A stretch of DNA of 7,226 bases from an uncultured Lachnospiraceae bacterium (GTDB lineage Bacteria; Bacillota; Clostridia; Lachnospirales; Lachnospiraceae). Below the pieces are notes generated by a model, which made no database searches, was not told the DNA's origin, and saw only the letters and a program-made list of their open reading frames with translations. Below are positions 6,682 to 7,226 of this stretch, piece after piece. The translations under genes were made by a program, and so were the position numbers. The DNA is taken from positions 1-7,226 of the forward strand of contig OMRN01000010.1 in NCBI GenBank assembly GCA_900313265.1. Reading direction: 5' to 3'. Every line of letters starts with the position of its first letter. Position 1 is the stretch's first letter.

Positions 6682-7226
6682 ATGAAAACAGTAAAAACAA
6701 TATATCTTATCGTAATCATTTCAATCACCGTATTTGTTGTCGGATTCTTCGGAGCCAGAAAAATCCGTGCATTTTCCGGATTATTCTCGGATGCGGATAT
6801 CGTTAAGGATTCCGTAACGGTAGAGCCGTTTAAGGAAGTAAAACTCGTGGCGGATGTAGCAAACTTTACCATCGTCGAGGGTGATGATTATCATGTGGAT
6901 TATGAATATCCCGATTCCATGGCATTAAAGGGAAAAGTGGAAAACGAAGTGCTTAAAATCGAACTGAAAGGGAAAAAGAATCAGGGCTTCGGGTTCTTAA
7001 AATTCGACAAAAACGGAATCAAGAGCGCAGAGCCGAAAATCACCGTTTATGTACCGGAGGGAACGGAACTTTCCAAAGTGGATCTTACGATTTCCGCCGG
7101 TAATGTGAATCTTTCGGATAAGATTTTTGACAGCCTGAAAGCAGACTGTGATGCCGGAAATATCAATCTTAATAAGATTACCGCCAATAAGGTTGAAATT
7201 GAAGCGGATGCCGGAAATATCGAAAT
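6682..7226 (+). CDS. DUF4097-family beta-repeat protein, membrane anchored (3' end missing)
   Basis: An open frame of 181 codons plus two bases runs off the right edge. It starts at the ATG at 6682, five bases after AAAGGA. Residues about 7-24 (YLIVIISITVFVVGFFGA) form one uncleaved membrane anchor or signal segment, so the rest is probably extracytoplasmic. After a short strand-rich region ('VTVEPFKEVKLVADVANFTI', 45-64), residues 115-124 read 'AEPKITVYVP' and then regular beta rungs begin with AGN at 139, 158 and 177. This is the pattern of the DUF4097 (putative adhesin) family, which forms a repetitive beta-solenoid. The 74-base gap from the preceding stop shows no terminator, so it is the third operon gene. 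DUF4097 proteins commonly accompany PadR and DUF1700/permease-prefix genes. A biochemical role is not established; sensing or scaffolding at the cell surface is an inference. The true length cannot be seen. Confidence 0.85.
   Translation, partial: MKTVKTIYLIVIISITVFVVGFFGARKIRAFSGLFSDADIVKDSVTVEPFKEVKLVADVANFTIVEGDDYHVDYEYPDSMALKGKVENEVLKIELKGKKNQGFGFLKFDKNGIKSAEPKITVYVPEGTELSKVDLTISAGNVNLSDKIFDSLKADCDAGNINLNKITANKVEIEADAGNIE
7096..7226 (+). repeat. 57-bp tandem rungs encoding AGN-type beta repeats
   Basis: GCCGG(T/A)AAT(G/A)T begins at 7096, 7153 and 7210, exactly 57 bases apart, giving a 19-residue protein repeat with Ala-Gly-Asn then a hydrophobic residue. It is likely to continue past the window edge. 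The intervening bases have diverged, so this is an old protein repeat and not a recent DNA duplication. Confidence 0.75.

Overview
The window reads as chromosomal DNA of a Gram-positive anaerobe of the Clostridia, most likely a Lachnospiraceae-type bacterium. This is an inference from protein style, strong AAGGAG/AAAGGA ribosome binding sites, moderate G+C, and the PadR / permease-prefix / DUF4097 gene set. No rRNA, tRNA, CRISPR array or transposase gene is visible.

Layout. Positions 1-1956 (+) hold the 3' three quarters of clpB, the disaggregase, cut by the window edge at its first Walker A motif. It converges on a two-gene minus-strand operon. The upstream gene (4797-3040) is a membrane-anchored protein with an extracytoplasmic phosphodiester glycosidase (NAGPA-type) domain. 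The downstream gene (3018-2014) is a polytopic membrane protein resembling prolipoprotein diacylglyceryl transferase but without its recognisable catalytic residues. The 57-bp convergent junction carries a perfect 24-bp palindrome and a second hairpin, which look like interlocked terminators.

The 346-bp divergent intergenic region (4798-5143) is the most structured part. It has a 47-bp near-perfect hairpin of mobile-repeat type, a 13-bp direct repeat on either side of it, a perfect TTGACA -35 promoter firing rightward, and five CGACAG repeats at almost exact 15-bp spacing just downstream of that promoter.

From 5144 to the right edge lies a rightward three-gene operon: a short PadR-family repressor, a membrane protein with an N-terminal permease prefix (HAAS-like) domain and about six membrane segments, and a membrane-anchored DUF4097 beta-repeat protein that runs off the window. 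This combination recurs in Firmicutes and probably forms an autoregulated envelope-sensing module. Its signal and output are not known from the sequence.
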